Shown here piece by piece: positions 1 to 6,709 of a stretch of DNA of 7,364 nucleotides. Location of the stretch: the NCBI GenBank assembly GCA_002418985.1, contig DIFE01000146.1, forward strand, positions 1 to 7,364. Direction: 5' to 3'. The DNA is from Deltaproteobacteria bacterium UBA5756. GTDB lineage: Bacteria; Desulfobacterota; Syntrophorhabdia; Syntrophorhabdales; Syntrophorhabdaceae. Below the pieces are notes generated by a model. That model was not told where the DNA came from. It saw only the letters and a program-made list of their open reading frames with translations, and did not search any database. Each line of letters begins with the position of its first letter. Position 1 is the first letter of the stretch. Position numbers and translations under genes: made by a program.

Positions 1-2
1 CC

Positions 3-395
3 GAGAACCCTACTATCCTGGAGCGTCTGATCGATGTGACGGGCGCAGAGAATGTCGAATGGTCGGGAAAGGTGGATTGCTGCGGCGGCATGCAAAACCT
101 TACGCGGACGCAGATTACCGTCCGCCGGTCGGCCGCTGTCATTGAGATGGCACAGGCGGCCGGCGCCGAGTGTATTGTCGTCGCCTGTCCCATGTGCCAG
201 ATCAGCCTTGATGTGAGACAGGCCGATATGGAGAAGCTCCTCGGCAGGAAATACAATATGCCGGTTATCTATCTTACGCAGTTACTCGGTCTCGCCCTTG
301 GTATTCCACCTGAAAAACTCGGATTTGACAAGCTCATGGTAAGCCCGGCAGCCGTATTGAAGGCGGCAAAGAAAGCGGTCTCGTCAAAACGTTAA
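3..395 (+). CDS. hdrB: Heterodisulfide reductase subunit B-like protein (HdrB), C-terminal part
   Basis: The frame is open to the left edge, so the gene starts outside the window. The GTG at 36 is internal, because the codons before it read ENPTILERLID, normal HdrB-type sequence. The visible 130 residues are a little under half of a typical HdrB of about 290-300 residues. They contain the second CCG (cysteine-rich) domain: a Cys-Cys-Gly-Gly at visible residues 26-29 and CPMC at 62-65. In HdrB, two such domains hold the non-cubane [4Fe-4S] clusters that reduce disulfides in methanogens. The substrate in bacteria is usually unknown, and here HdrB may only relay or donate electrons within the complex. 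The first CCG domain and any hdrC lie beyond the edge. The stop is 31 bp before hdrA, so the two are probably cotranscribed. The family call is secure; the electron acceptor is not. Confidence 0.9.
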   Translation, partial: ENPTILERLIDVTGAENVEWSGKVDCCGGMQNLTRTQITVRRSAAVIEMAQAAGAECIVVACPMCQISLDVRQADMEKLLGRKYNMPVIYLTQLLGLALGIPPEKLGFDKLMVSPAAVLKAAKKAVSSKR

Positions 396-426
396 GGGAT
401 AATTGGAGACAATTTAAGGTTACGAT

Positions 427-3400
427 ATGGATAAAAGCCAAAAGAAACTAACAGGCGCCGTTCTGGTTCAGGGCGCTGGTATCGCCGGCATTCAGGCGGC
501 CCTCGACCTTGCCGATTCGGGATTCAAAGTTTACCTTGTGGAACGCGATGCGGCCATCGGCGGCATGATGGCCCACCTTGACAAGACATTCCCGACCGGT
601 GATTGTGCCACCTGTATTGTATCGCCCAAACTGGTCGAATGTGCCCGTAATATCAATATTGAGATACTCACCCTTTCCGAGTTCGTCGGTCTGGAAGGAG
701 AGCCCGGTAATTTCAAGGCCACAGTCAAGGTCTCTCCCCGGTATGTCGATGAAGCCAAATGTACCGCCTGCGGCCAGTGTACGGATGTCTGCCCGGTAAA
801 CGTGCCTAATGAATTCGACCGTGACATGGGCACGAGAAAGGCGATAGCCAAGCTCTACGCCCAGGCGACGCCCAACAAGTTCGGTATACTCAAGAGCGGT
901 CACTCACCCTGCAAAGTGGCGTGCCCGGCCAACGTCAACGTTCAGGGCTATGTTCAGTTGATCAGGAAGAAGGAATACCTGAAAGCCGTCAACCTCATTC
1001 GGGAGCGAAACCCTCTGTCCGCCATCTGCGGGCGGGTCTGCACCCATCCCTGCGAGACTGAGTGTACGCGCAACGAAATCGATTCAGCCGTTTCCATCAG
1101 GTTGTTGAAGCGTTTCGCTTCCGATCAGGAAATGAACATGGTCAGGTCCGGTGAGCTGGCCCTTCCCGACGAGGTTAATCCGCCAGCGGGTGCCAGGAAG
1201 ATTGCCGTCGTCGGCGGCGGACCTGCAGGACTTACCGCTGCCGCCGACCTGGCGGACCGGGGGTATGCGGTGACGGTGTATGAGGCTTCATCAGCGGCCG
1301 GCGGCATGCTGCGATGGGGCATCCCCGCCTACCGTTTGCCGAAGGATGTTCTTGACTATGAGGTGGAACTTATCCGCCGCAAGGGCGTTACATTCGCCTA
1401 TAACACCCGGATCGGCATCGACATTTCCATGGACCAACTGCGCCGGGAAAATGAGGCCGTTTTTCTCAGTGTCGGTACCCAGAGCAGCCGGTCGCTGGGC
1501 GTTGAGGGCGAGAGTAAAACCGGTATCGGTTACGGACTGGACTTTTTGCGCCAGGCGGGAAACAAGGAGAACCCTCCCAGACTGGAAGGCAAGGTGGTCG
1601 TAATCGGCGGAGGCAACGTTGCCGTCGATGTGGCGCGCAGCGCCATGCGGCTCGGAGCGGATGCCGTGGAGATGGTGAGTCTGGAGGCGCATTACGAGAT
1701 GCCGGCCCTGCCCGAGGAGGTTGCCGCCGCACAGGAAGAGAATATCAGGATCCTGAACGGCTGGGGCCCGAAGCGTATTCTCGGAAACGGGACGGTTGAC
1801 GCCGTCGAGCTGAAACGCTGCACAAGAGTGTTCGATGAAAACGGGCGATTCAGCCCCGTCTATAACGAGAATGAAACAACGACACTAAAGGCCGACCGGG
1901 TCATCGTCGCTATCGGTCAGGCCATCGACAGGGATTCCCTCGGGAAAATGGGCGCGGCAACCGAGGGCAGCTTTTACAAGGTAGACAAAATCACCCTGGA
2001 AACATCCGTAAAAGGTGTATTTGCCGGTGGTGACGATATTCCGGGCAGCGCTACCGTTATCGGCGCTGTCGGCGCAGGCAAGCGGGCCGGGGAATCGATC
2101 GACCGGTATCTGAGGGGCGAGGACATGGTGTCCGGACGCTTCGAGTCTACCGTAAGGCCGATCGCTCCCGAGATGCTTCCTGAAACCAGGGGCAGGGGAA
2201 AGAACCCCCGGGCCGAGCAGGCCATACTGCCCGTTTCCCGGCGTGCCGGGAATTTTGCCGAGGTTGAAGGGGGCCTGACCGAAGAAGCTGCCCTGGCGGA
2301 AGCCGAGCGTTGTCTCAACTGCGCCCTGTGTTCCGAGTGCCAGTTGTGCGTTGCCGCCTGCGAGCAGTACGCCGTCGACCATTCGATGACGGAAAAGATA
2401 ATCGAGCTTGATGTCGGTTCCGTTATTCTCGCCCCCGGTTTTGAAGAGTTCGATGCCGTCAAGAAGGGCGAATACGGCTATGGCCGGTACCCCAATGTCA
2501 TCACCAGCGTCCAGTTCGAGCGCATGCTCTCCGCTTCGGGGCCCTTCGACGGCCATGTTATCAGGCGGTCCGACGGCAATCCGGCCAAACGTGTGGCCTG
2601 GATCCAGTGCGTTGGCTCTAGGGACACTCGATGCGGCAATGAATATTGTTCTTCCGTATGCTGCATGGTTTCGACGAAGCAATCGATGATCGCCGCCGAT
2701 CACCTGCCAGGGCTGGAAGCGACCATTTTTTACATGGATATCCGGGCCTATGGCAAGGACTTCGACCAGTATTACGAGCGGGCAAAACAGCAGGGTGTCG
2801 ATTACATCAAGGGCATACCCTCCCGCATCATCCAGATGCCCGGTACAAAAGACTTAAGGACGACATTCTATAACGAAGCCGGTCAATTGCAGGAAAGAGA
2901 CTTCGACCTGGTTATCCTGTCCGTCGGCATGGAACCGGGTTTGGCAGCCGTGGATGCCGCCAGGCGTCTGGGTATAGAGCTGAATGAATACGGTTTCTGT
3001 GCTACCGACAGATTCACTCCTTTGAACACCTCCCGTCCGGGAGTTTTTGTCTGCGGTGCTTTTCAGGAGCCCAAGGACATACCGGAGACGGTGACGCAGG
3101 CCAGTGCCGCGGCTTCGATGGCCATGGAACTCCTGGCCTCCGCACGCAACACGCTGATCACCACGGCGGTCTATCCCGATGAACACGATGTCACCGACGA
3201 AGAACCCCGGATCGGTGTTTTCATTTGCCACTGCGGCCGTAACATCGCTTCCGTGGTGGACGTGGAAAAGGTGGTCGACGCCGCAGCCCGGGAACCGAAC
3301 GTTATCTTTGCCACCCACACACTGTTCACCTGTTCCGATACCAGCCTCGACACTATCCGCGACACCATTCGCGAAAACCGGCTTAACCGTGTTGTCGTGG

Positions 3401-4896
3401 CCTCCTGCACGCCGCGCACCCACGAGCCTATTTTCCGGGATACCCTGCGTAAAGCGGGCCTGAATCAGTACCTGTTCGAGATGGCCAACATTCGCGATCA
3501 ATGCTCCTGGGTGCACTCGACGATGCCGGAAAAAGCCACCGAGAAAGCCATCGATCTCGTCAGGATGTCTGTGGCCCGGGCCCAGAGACTGGCTCCATTA
3601 CAAGGCTCTTACTCCGATGTCGTGCAGAATGGCCTCGTCATCGGCGGCGGTTTGAGCGGTATGACGGCAGCCCTCGCCCTTGCCGAACAGGGATTCGAGA
3701 CCCACCTCATCGAAAAGTCGAATAGACTGGGCGGCAATTTCCTCGATCTGAATTACACGCTGGAACATGAAGACGTCGGCGGACTTCTCACGGCCCTGGT
3801 CGACCGTGTCCGGAATAACGACAATATCGTCCTGCACATGAATTGTGAAGTAAAGAACGTCGCCGGTTTCGTCGGTGATTTCCAGGTGACCCTCAACGAG
3901 TCGGGCGGGGAGACCACCGTGCCATGCGGTGCGATCGTCGTCGCCACGGGCGCCGGCGCGGCGGCCACCACTGATTTCCAGTACGGCCAGTCGGCCAATA
4001 TCATTACTCAATCGGATTTGGAGACAGCGCTTGCAGCAGGCACATTCTCTTCCGCCAACCGCAACATCGTAATGATACAGTGTGCCGGTTCACGCAACGA
4101 CGAAAGGCCCTATTGCAGCCGCATTTGCTGCTCCATGGCGGTAAAGAATGCCCTGAAACTGAAAAAGCAGAATCCCGACGCCACTGTCATCGTTTTGTAC
4201 CGCGATATTCGCACCTACGGGTTCAGGGAAAAATACTACAAACAGGCCCGTGAAGCCGGCGTTATCTTCATGAGATACGAAAAAGGAGAACCGCCGGCGA
4301 TTTCCGGTAATCATGATCTGGTTACGGTGAGAAGCCCCGACTTCCCGGAACCGGTGGAGATCGAGACCGATACCATCGTGCTCAGCACAGGTATCGATGC
4401 CCCGAAGGACAACCGCAAGCTGGCGGATATGCTCAAGGTGCCCTTGAACGCCGACGGCTTTTATGTGGAAGCCCACGTTAAACTGCGGCCCGTCGATTTC
4501 GCCACCGAAGGCATCTTCCTGTGCGGACTCGCCCATTCACCGAAGATGGCCGACGAGAATATCTCGCAGGCACGGGCGGTTGCCTCCCGGGCGGCGACGA
4601 TCCTTTCCAAGACCCAGCTCGAGGTCGGCGGGCAGGTATCCAGCGTCGATCAGGAGAAATGCGTTTCCTGTATGACCTGCGTAAGGGCCTGTCCTTACCA
4701 TGCTCCCTTCGTCAATGTTAACAGCAAGGCGGAGATTGCCGCTGCAGCCTGCATGGGGTGCGGCATATGCGTCTCGGAATGCCCGGCGGAGGCCATCCAG
4801 CTCAGAAATTTCGAGTCCGATCAGTTCGAGGGTATGCTGCAGGCTTTATTAACGGAATTCAGTGAGGGCGGTAATGCCGAATCCGCACCGAAATAA
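427..4896 (+). CDS. hdrA: Giant HdrA-type flavoprotein: HdrA unit with GltD/NfnB-like insert fused to a second HdrA unit
   Basis: This 1489-residue cytoplasmic iron-sulfur flavoprotein is more than twice the usual HdrA length (about 650). Domains in order: FAD Rossmann motif GAGIAG (16-21) with the HdrA segment around C60/C63; a [4Fe-4S] motif C112/C115/C118/C122; a GltD/NfnB-like insert (about 148-585) with cluster cysteines C162, C166, C201, C205, C209, C213, FAD motif GGGPAG (263-268), NAD(P)H motif GGGNVA (394-399) and GGD (534-536); a six-cysteine run C629-C645; resumed HdrA FAD domain (about 660-910) with C728, C741, C745, C746. The second unit has the HdrA N-terminal cysteine domain (about 928-1060: C934, C936, C969, C994, C1026), FAD motif GGGLSG (1073-1078), C1219/C1230/C1234/C1235, and a C-terminal 2x[4Fe-4S] ferredoxin (C1412-C1422, C1442-C1452). 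HdrA is the flavin-bifurcating subunit; the insert probably supplies NAD(P)H electrons. Start ATG has TAAGGT 6 bp upstream. No in-frame stop or selenocysteine codon occurs. The exact reaction is inferred. Confidence 0.93.
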   Translation: MDKSQKKLTGAVLVQGAGIAGIQAALDLADSGFKVYLVERDAAIGGMMAHLDKTFPTGDCATCIVSPKLVECARNINIEILTLSEFVGLEGEPGNFKATVKVSPRYVDEAKCTACGQCTDVCPVNVPNEFDRDMGTRKAIAKLYAQATPNKFGILKSGHSPCKVACPANVNVQGYVQLIRKKEYLKAVNLIRERNPLSAICGRVCTHPCETECTRNEIDSAVSIRLLKRFASDQEMNMVRSGELALPDEVNPPAGARKIAVVGGGPAGLTAAADLADRGYAVTVYEASSAAGGMLRWGIPAYRLPKDVLDYEVELIRRKGVTFAYNTRIGIDISMDQLRRENEAVFLSVGTQSSRSLGVEGESKTGIGYGLDFLRQAGNKENPPRLEGKVVVIGGGNVAVDVARSAMRLGADAVEMVSLEAHYEMPALPEEVAAAQEENIRILNGWGPKRILGNGTVDAVELKRCTRVFDENGRFSPVYNENETTTLKADRVIVAIGQAIDRDSLGKMGAATEGSFYKVDKITLETSVKGVFAGGDDIPGSATVIGAVGAGKRAGESIDRYLRGEDMVSGRFESTVRPIAPEMLPETRGRGKNPRAEQAILPVSRRAGNFAEVEGGLTEEAALAEAERCLNCALCSECQLCVAACEQYAVDHSMTEKIIELDVGSVILAPGFEEFDAVKKGEYGYGRYPNVITSVQFERMLSASGPFDGHVIRRSDGNPAKRVAWIQCVGSRDTRCGNEYCSSVCCMVSTKQSMIAADHLPGLEATIFYMDIRAYGKDFDQYYERAKQQGVDYIKGIPSRIIQMPGTKDLRTTFYNEAGQLQERDFDLVILSVGMEPGLAAVDAARRLGIELNEYGFCATDRFTPLNTSRPGVFVCGAFQEPKDIPETVTQASAAASMAMELLASARNTLITTAVYPDEHDVTDEEPRIGVFICHCGRNIASVVDVEKVVDAAAREPNVIFATHTLFTCSDTSLDTIRDTIRENRLNRVVVASCTPRTHEPIFRDTLRKAGLNQYLFEMANIRDQCSWVHSTMPEKATEKAIDLVRMSVARAQRLAPLQGSYSDVVQNGLVIGGGLSGMTAALALAEQGFETHLIEKSNRLGGNFLDLNYTLEHEDVGGLLTALVDRVRNNDNIVLHMNCEVKNVAGFVGDFQVTLNESGGETTVPCGAIVVATGAGAAATTDFQYGQSANIITQSDLETALAAGTFSSANRNIVMIQCAGSRNDERPYCSRICCSMAVKNALKLKKQNPDATVIVLYRDIRTYGFREKYYKQAREAGVIFMRYEKGEPPAISGNHDLVTVRSPDFPEPVEIETDTIVLSTGIDAPKDNRKLADMLKVPLNADGFYVEAHVKLRPVDFATEGIFLCGLAHSPKMADENISQARAVASRAATILSKTQLEVGGQVSSVDQEKCVSCMTCVRACPYHAPFVNVNSKAEIAAAACMGCGICVSECPAEAIQLRNFESDQFEGMLQALLTEFSEGGNAESAPK

Positions 4897-4899
4897 GGA
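4895..4899 (+). promoter_or_regulatory. Ribosome binding site deciding the mvhD start
   Basis: AAGGA overlaps the hdrA stop codon. It lies 8 bp before the ATG at 4908 but only 2 bp before the in-frame ATG at 4902. The 4908 ATG is therefore the better start, and the overlap with the hdrA stop suggests reinitiation by the same ribosomes. Confidence 0.6.
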
Positions 4900-4907
4900 A
4901 AATGGTT

Positions 4908-5369
4908 ATGAACGCAAATAATTCCGAACCGGTAATCGTGGCTTTTTGCTGCCATTATTGCGCGTATGCCGCCGCGGATCTGGCCGGCTCAGGGCGTTTG
5001 CAATATCCGCCCAACATCCGCATAGTCAGGTCGCCATGTACCGGCAGACTGGAGATCAATTTCTTCATGAAGGCCTTTGAGGCCGGTGCCGACGGCGTGC
5101 TGGTCGCCGGCTGCGAAGAAGGCAGCTGCCACTTTAAGGAAGGCAATTACCTGGCGAAGAGCCGGGTAAATACCGCCAGACGTTTGCTGGAGGAAGCGGG
5201 CCTGGAGCCCGAGCGGCTGCGAATGGTCAATGTGAGCGCCGCCGGTTCCCAGCAATTTGCCGAGTATGTCCGCGAAATGGTGGAAACCGTCACCAAACTG
5301 GGTCCTTCCCCCGTGAAGAAGATAATCAGAAAAGATGCAAACAAAGAACAGACAGGAGCAATACAATGA
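4908..5369 (+). CDS. mvhD: MvhD/FlpD-family [2Fe-2S] electron-transfer subunit
   Basis: The 153-residue protein belongs to the methyl-viologen-reducing hydrogenase delta-subunit family. MvhD is a small soluble subunit whose [2Fe-2S] cluster links HdrA to a partner redox enzyme: hydrogenase or formate dehydrogenase in methanogens, and MetFV-type methylene-tetrahydrofolate reductase in Moorella. Family cysteines are present: CCHYC at residues 14-18, SPCTGR with C44, and GCEEGSCHF with C69 and C74. The ATG at 4908 is preferred to 4902 because of ribosome-binding-site spacing; the two differ by two residues. It lies 11 bp after hdrA, and its TGA overlaps the metV ATG (ATGA), which implies coupled translation. 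With metV next door and no hydrogenase or formate dehydrogenase gene visible, the likely partner is the MetV-containing reductase. The family call is firm; the partner is inferred from context. Confidence 0.92.
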   Translation: MNANNSEPVIVAFCCHYCAYAAADLAGSGRLQYPPNIRIVRSPCTGRLEINFFMKAFEAGADGVLVAGCEEGSCHFKEGNYLAKSRVNTARRLLEEAGLEPERLRMVNVSAAGSQQFAEYVREMVETVTKLGPSPVKKIIRKDANKEQTGAIQ

Positions 5370-6034
5370 TAGTTGCCGAAAGAAAAACCATTCCTGAACT
5401 TGTCGATATCTTGAGACCACACAAGAATATACTGGTGCTGGGCTGCGGTACCTGCGTGACGGTGTGCCTGTCCGGAGGCGAGCGGGAGGTCAGTATCATA
5501 TCATCGGCGCTGCGTATTGCGTCCCGTGTCCACAGCCTCGACTTCAAAATCGATGAACTCACCATCGAGCGCCAGTGTGACAACATCTTCATCGAGCAGG
5601 CCGTGGAAGCCATTGAGAAAGCCGACGCCGTGTTGTCGACGGCATGCGGTGCCGGGGTCCAGGCGATTGCCGAGCGTTTTCCCGAGAAACCGGTTTACGC
5701 CGGACTCAACACGACTTTCCTGGGCATCCTGGAAGAGCGCGGCGTGTGGACGGAAAAGTGCGCCGCCTGCGGCACCTGCGTCCTGCACAAATACGGCGGC
5801 ATTTGTCCCATTACCCGTTGCGCCAAGCGTATGATGAATGGACCATGCGGGGGTTCCCGCGAAGACAGGTGTGAGGTGCGGCCGGACAGACCCTGCGCAT
5901 GGCAGCTCATCTACAAGAGGCTCAAAGACATAAGCCAGCTCGATAGACTCAACGAAATAGAACCGCCCAAGAACTGGAATTCCAGCCTGTCCGGCGGCCC
6001 TAGGGCGCTGATACGGGAAGACCATAAGATATAG
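5366..6034 (+). CDS. metV: MetV-like zinc/iron-sulfur subunit of methylene-tetrahydrofolate reductase
   Basis: The 222-residue protein matches the MetV family (methylene-tetrahydrofolate reductase C-terminal domain). In acetogens MetV binds metal clusters and passes electrons to the flavin of MetF, which interconverts methylene- and methyl-tetrahydrofolate. The N-terminal half has GCGTCVTVC (C27, C30, C34) followed by SGGEREV, plus C71 and C94. The C-terminal half has the diagnostic run CAACGTCVL (C132, C135, C138), GGICPITRCAKRMMNGPCGG (144-163; C147, C152, C161), then C169 and C177. The tail PPKNW...GGPRALIRED looks like a complete family C-terminus, so the gene is not truncated. AGGAG lies 7 bp before the ATG, and the start overlaps the mvhD stop by 4 bp. 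Oddly, no metF follows; the next 687 bp hold no firm gene. MetV may pair with a MetF encoded elsewhere or with another methyl-tetrahydrofolate enzyme. Confidence 0.92.
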   Translation: MIVAERKTIPELVDILRPHKNILVLGCGTCVTVCLSGGEREVSIISSALRIASRVHSLDFKIDELTIERQCDNIFIEQAVEAIEKADAVLSTACGAGVQAIAERFPEKPVYAGLNTTFLGILEERGVWTEKCAACGTCVLHKYGGICPITRCAKRMMNGPCGGSREDRCEVRPDRPCAWQLIYKRLKDISQLDRLNEIEPPKNWNSSLSGGPRALIREDHKI

Positions 6035-6280
6035 GATAGATGTGCTCCTGATCGATATAGCGATCCTTGATGCTCAAGCCCTTTGAGTATGGAGGATTGC
6101 GAGTGTCCGGAAGATCGGCGGCAAGAGGGGCGATATTATCGGCAACGCTGAAATACCGGCCTGAATACCCGATCGACTCGATGTTTTTGTCCGGCAGGCC
6201 GACATGAATCCGCCGGCATCGATGAAATCCCTCTCCTCAGAATATGTCCGGCGATAAAGACCTTCAAACTTACTCATCAT
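6000..6280 (-). pseudogene. Possible frameshifted gene remnant, unknown family
   Basis: On the minus strand an ORF starts at 6280 (MMSKFEGLYRRTYSEERDF...). A second open frame runs from 6236 down to a TAG at 6000-6002. It has no ATG or GTG start but reads like ordinary protein (GLPDKNIESIGYSGRYFSV then ADNIAPLAADLPD), ending inside the metV 3' end. Joining the two frames near 6190-6220 would give roughly 90 residues, so a single frameshift in a convergent gene is possible. The first frame has no clear ribosome binding site. I do not recognise the family. It could also be chance open frame in non-coding DNA. Confidence 0.25.
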
Positions 6281-6308
6281 TTGGTAATTTATTGCGGAGT
6301 GACTTGTA

Positions 6309-6337
6309 TTGAATCACGCAAAAAAGGGCAGCATAAT
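6309..6337 (+). promoter_or_regulatory. Sigma-70-like promoter candidate
   Basis: TTGAAT (6309-6314) and CATAAT (6332-6337) are separated by 17 bp, including an A-run. The -10 box matches 5 of 6 consensus bases and the -35 matches 4 of 6. Transcription would start near 6344 and run through the repeat region towards the thioredoxin-like gene. The match may be chance in a locally AT-rich stretch. Confidence 0.35.
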
Positions 6338-6461
6338 TTCCGTATGGCGAAAGATTGCGATCTATGGGGTGCTGCGTCTTCTCATCCTGGCGGCGCACGC
6401 GGTGGTCTCGGCAGTATTGTGGAGTCCCGCGAGGATGTTGCAGGTGCCTCCTGGGGCATAA
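6309..6461 (+). CDS. Possible 50-residue membrane mini-protein or truncated gene start
   Basis: A TTG start at 6309 has GGAG 9 bp upstream and is directly preceded by an in-frame TGA. It opens 50 codons ending in TAA. The N-terminus is basic (NHAKKGS...VWRK), followed by a hydrophobic stretch at about residues 16-38 (IAIYGVLRLLILAAHAVVSA...) that could span a membrane, then SPARMLQVPPGA. This resembles the first helix of a membrane protein cut short. Against it: the start is TTG, the ORF is short, no family is recognised, and the same bases form a promoter-like pair. Treat it as a weak candidate. Confidence 0.25.
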   Translation: MNHAKKGSIISVWRKIAIYGVLRLLILAAHAVVSAVLWSPARMLQVPPGA

Positions 6462-6579
6462 AGGATTTCCCGAGATCTCTCAATCACGGGAATATCGGTC
6501 ATGGTCAGAGCTACAGTGTTTTCGAGAATTTTCAGCGCGGTAATTTGTCATCAAAACAATGACTACGGTTATGTGGCGA

Positions 6580-6590
6580 TGACCCCGGCG
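6580..6590 (+). repeat. Direct repeat TGACCCCGGCG, copy 1
   Basis: An 11-bp sequence, TGACCCCGGCG, recurs exactly 60 bp downstream at 6640-6650. It lies in non-coding sequence and could be an operator pair or part of a decayed mobile element. No function is recognised. Confidence 0.5.
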
Positions 6591-6602
6591 GGTCTCGACA
6601 CC

Positions 6603-6659
6603 ACAGGTTCCGTGGTCTTTGAAGACAGGTGGAAAAAAGTGACCCCGGCGAACCTGTCT
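6603..6659 (+). repeat. Alternative inverted repeats sharing one right arm
   Basis: GAACCTGT (6650-6657) is the reverse complement of ACAGGTTC (6603-6610), and ACCTGTCT (6652-6659) is the reverse complement of AGACAGGT (6623-6630). Both stems are 8 bp and perfect, and both use the same right-hand bases, so they exclude each other. A further 5-bp stem ACCAC/GTGGT (6600-6604/6612-6616) overlaps the first arm. No T-run follows, so this is not a typical terminator. Confidence 0.45.
6640..6650 (+). repeat. Direct repeat TGACCCCGGCG, copy 2
   Basis: This is the second copy of the 11-bp repeat. It follows an A-run (GGAAAAAAG) and sits inside the loop of the inverted repeat AGACAGGT/ACCTGTCT. Its last base also begins the arm GAACCTGT. 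Confidence 0.5.
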
Positions 6660-6665
6660 CACTCA

Positions 6666-6694
6666 TTGACCTCGCGGTTTGCCGGTGATACTAT
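6666..6694 (+). promoter_or_regulatory. Sigma-70-like promoter candidate for the thioredoxin-like gene
   Basis: TTGACC (6666-6671, 5 of 6 consensus) and TACTAT (6689-6694, 4 of 6) are 17 bp apart. Transcription would start around 6700, giving a short leader of about 20 bases that carries the AAGGAGG at 6710. The position fits a gene with its own promoter after the operon. Confidence 0.45.
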
Positions 6695-6709
6695 TGGTCC
6701 ATGCCGGAC

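Noticed and set aside
36..395. GTG at 36 as the start of hdrB
   Set aside because: The frame continues upstream to the window edge with HdrB-like residues, and a 119-residue protein would lack the first CCG domain.
1885..2703. Long antisense open frame of 272 codons within hdrA
   Set aside because: It lies wholly opposite a strongly supported coding frame, shows no recognisable domain, and is expected from GC-rich codon usage. The same holds for the antisense frames at 2854-3516, 4090-4536, 4989-5420 and 5501-6025.
427..4896. Assembly chimera or two genes misread as one fused hdrA
   Set aside because: The frame is uninterrupted over 4.4 kb, the domain junctions fall in plausible linkers, and cysteine motifs are intact throughout. 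Read-level proof is not available here.
427..4896. Selenocysteine version of HdrA
   Set aside because: Some HdrA proteins carry selenocysteine, but no in-frame TGA occurs and the relevant positions (C728, C1219) are ordinary cysteines.
4902..4907. ATG at 4902 as the mvhD start
   Set aside because: It lies only 2 bp from the AAGGA site; the ATG at 4908 has normal 8-bp spacing.
6050..6087. Intrinsic terminator after metV
   Set aside because: Only 5-bp AT-containing stems (GATCG/CGATC and CTCAA/TTGAG) are present, with no following T-run.
6281..6562. 93-residue plus-strand open frame
   Set aside because: Composition is not protein-like (Gly/Ser/His-rich, no hydrophobic core), there is no recognisable family, and other frames over the same bases compete with it.
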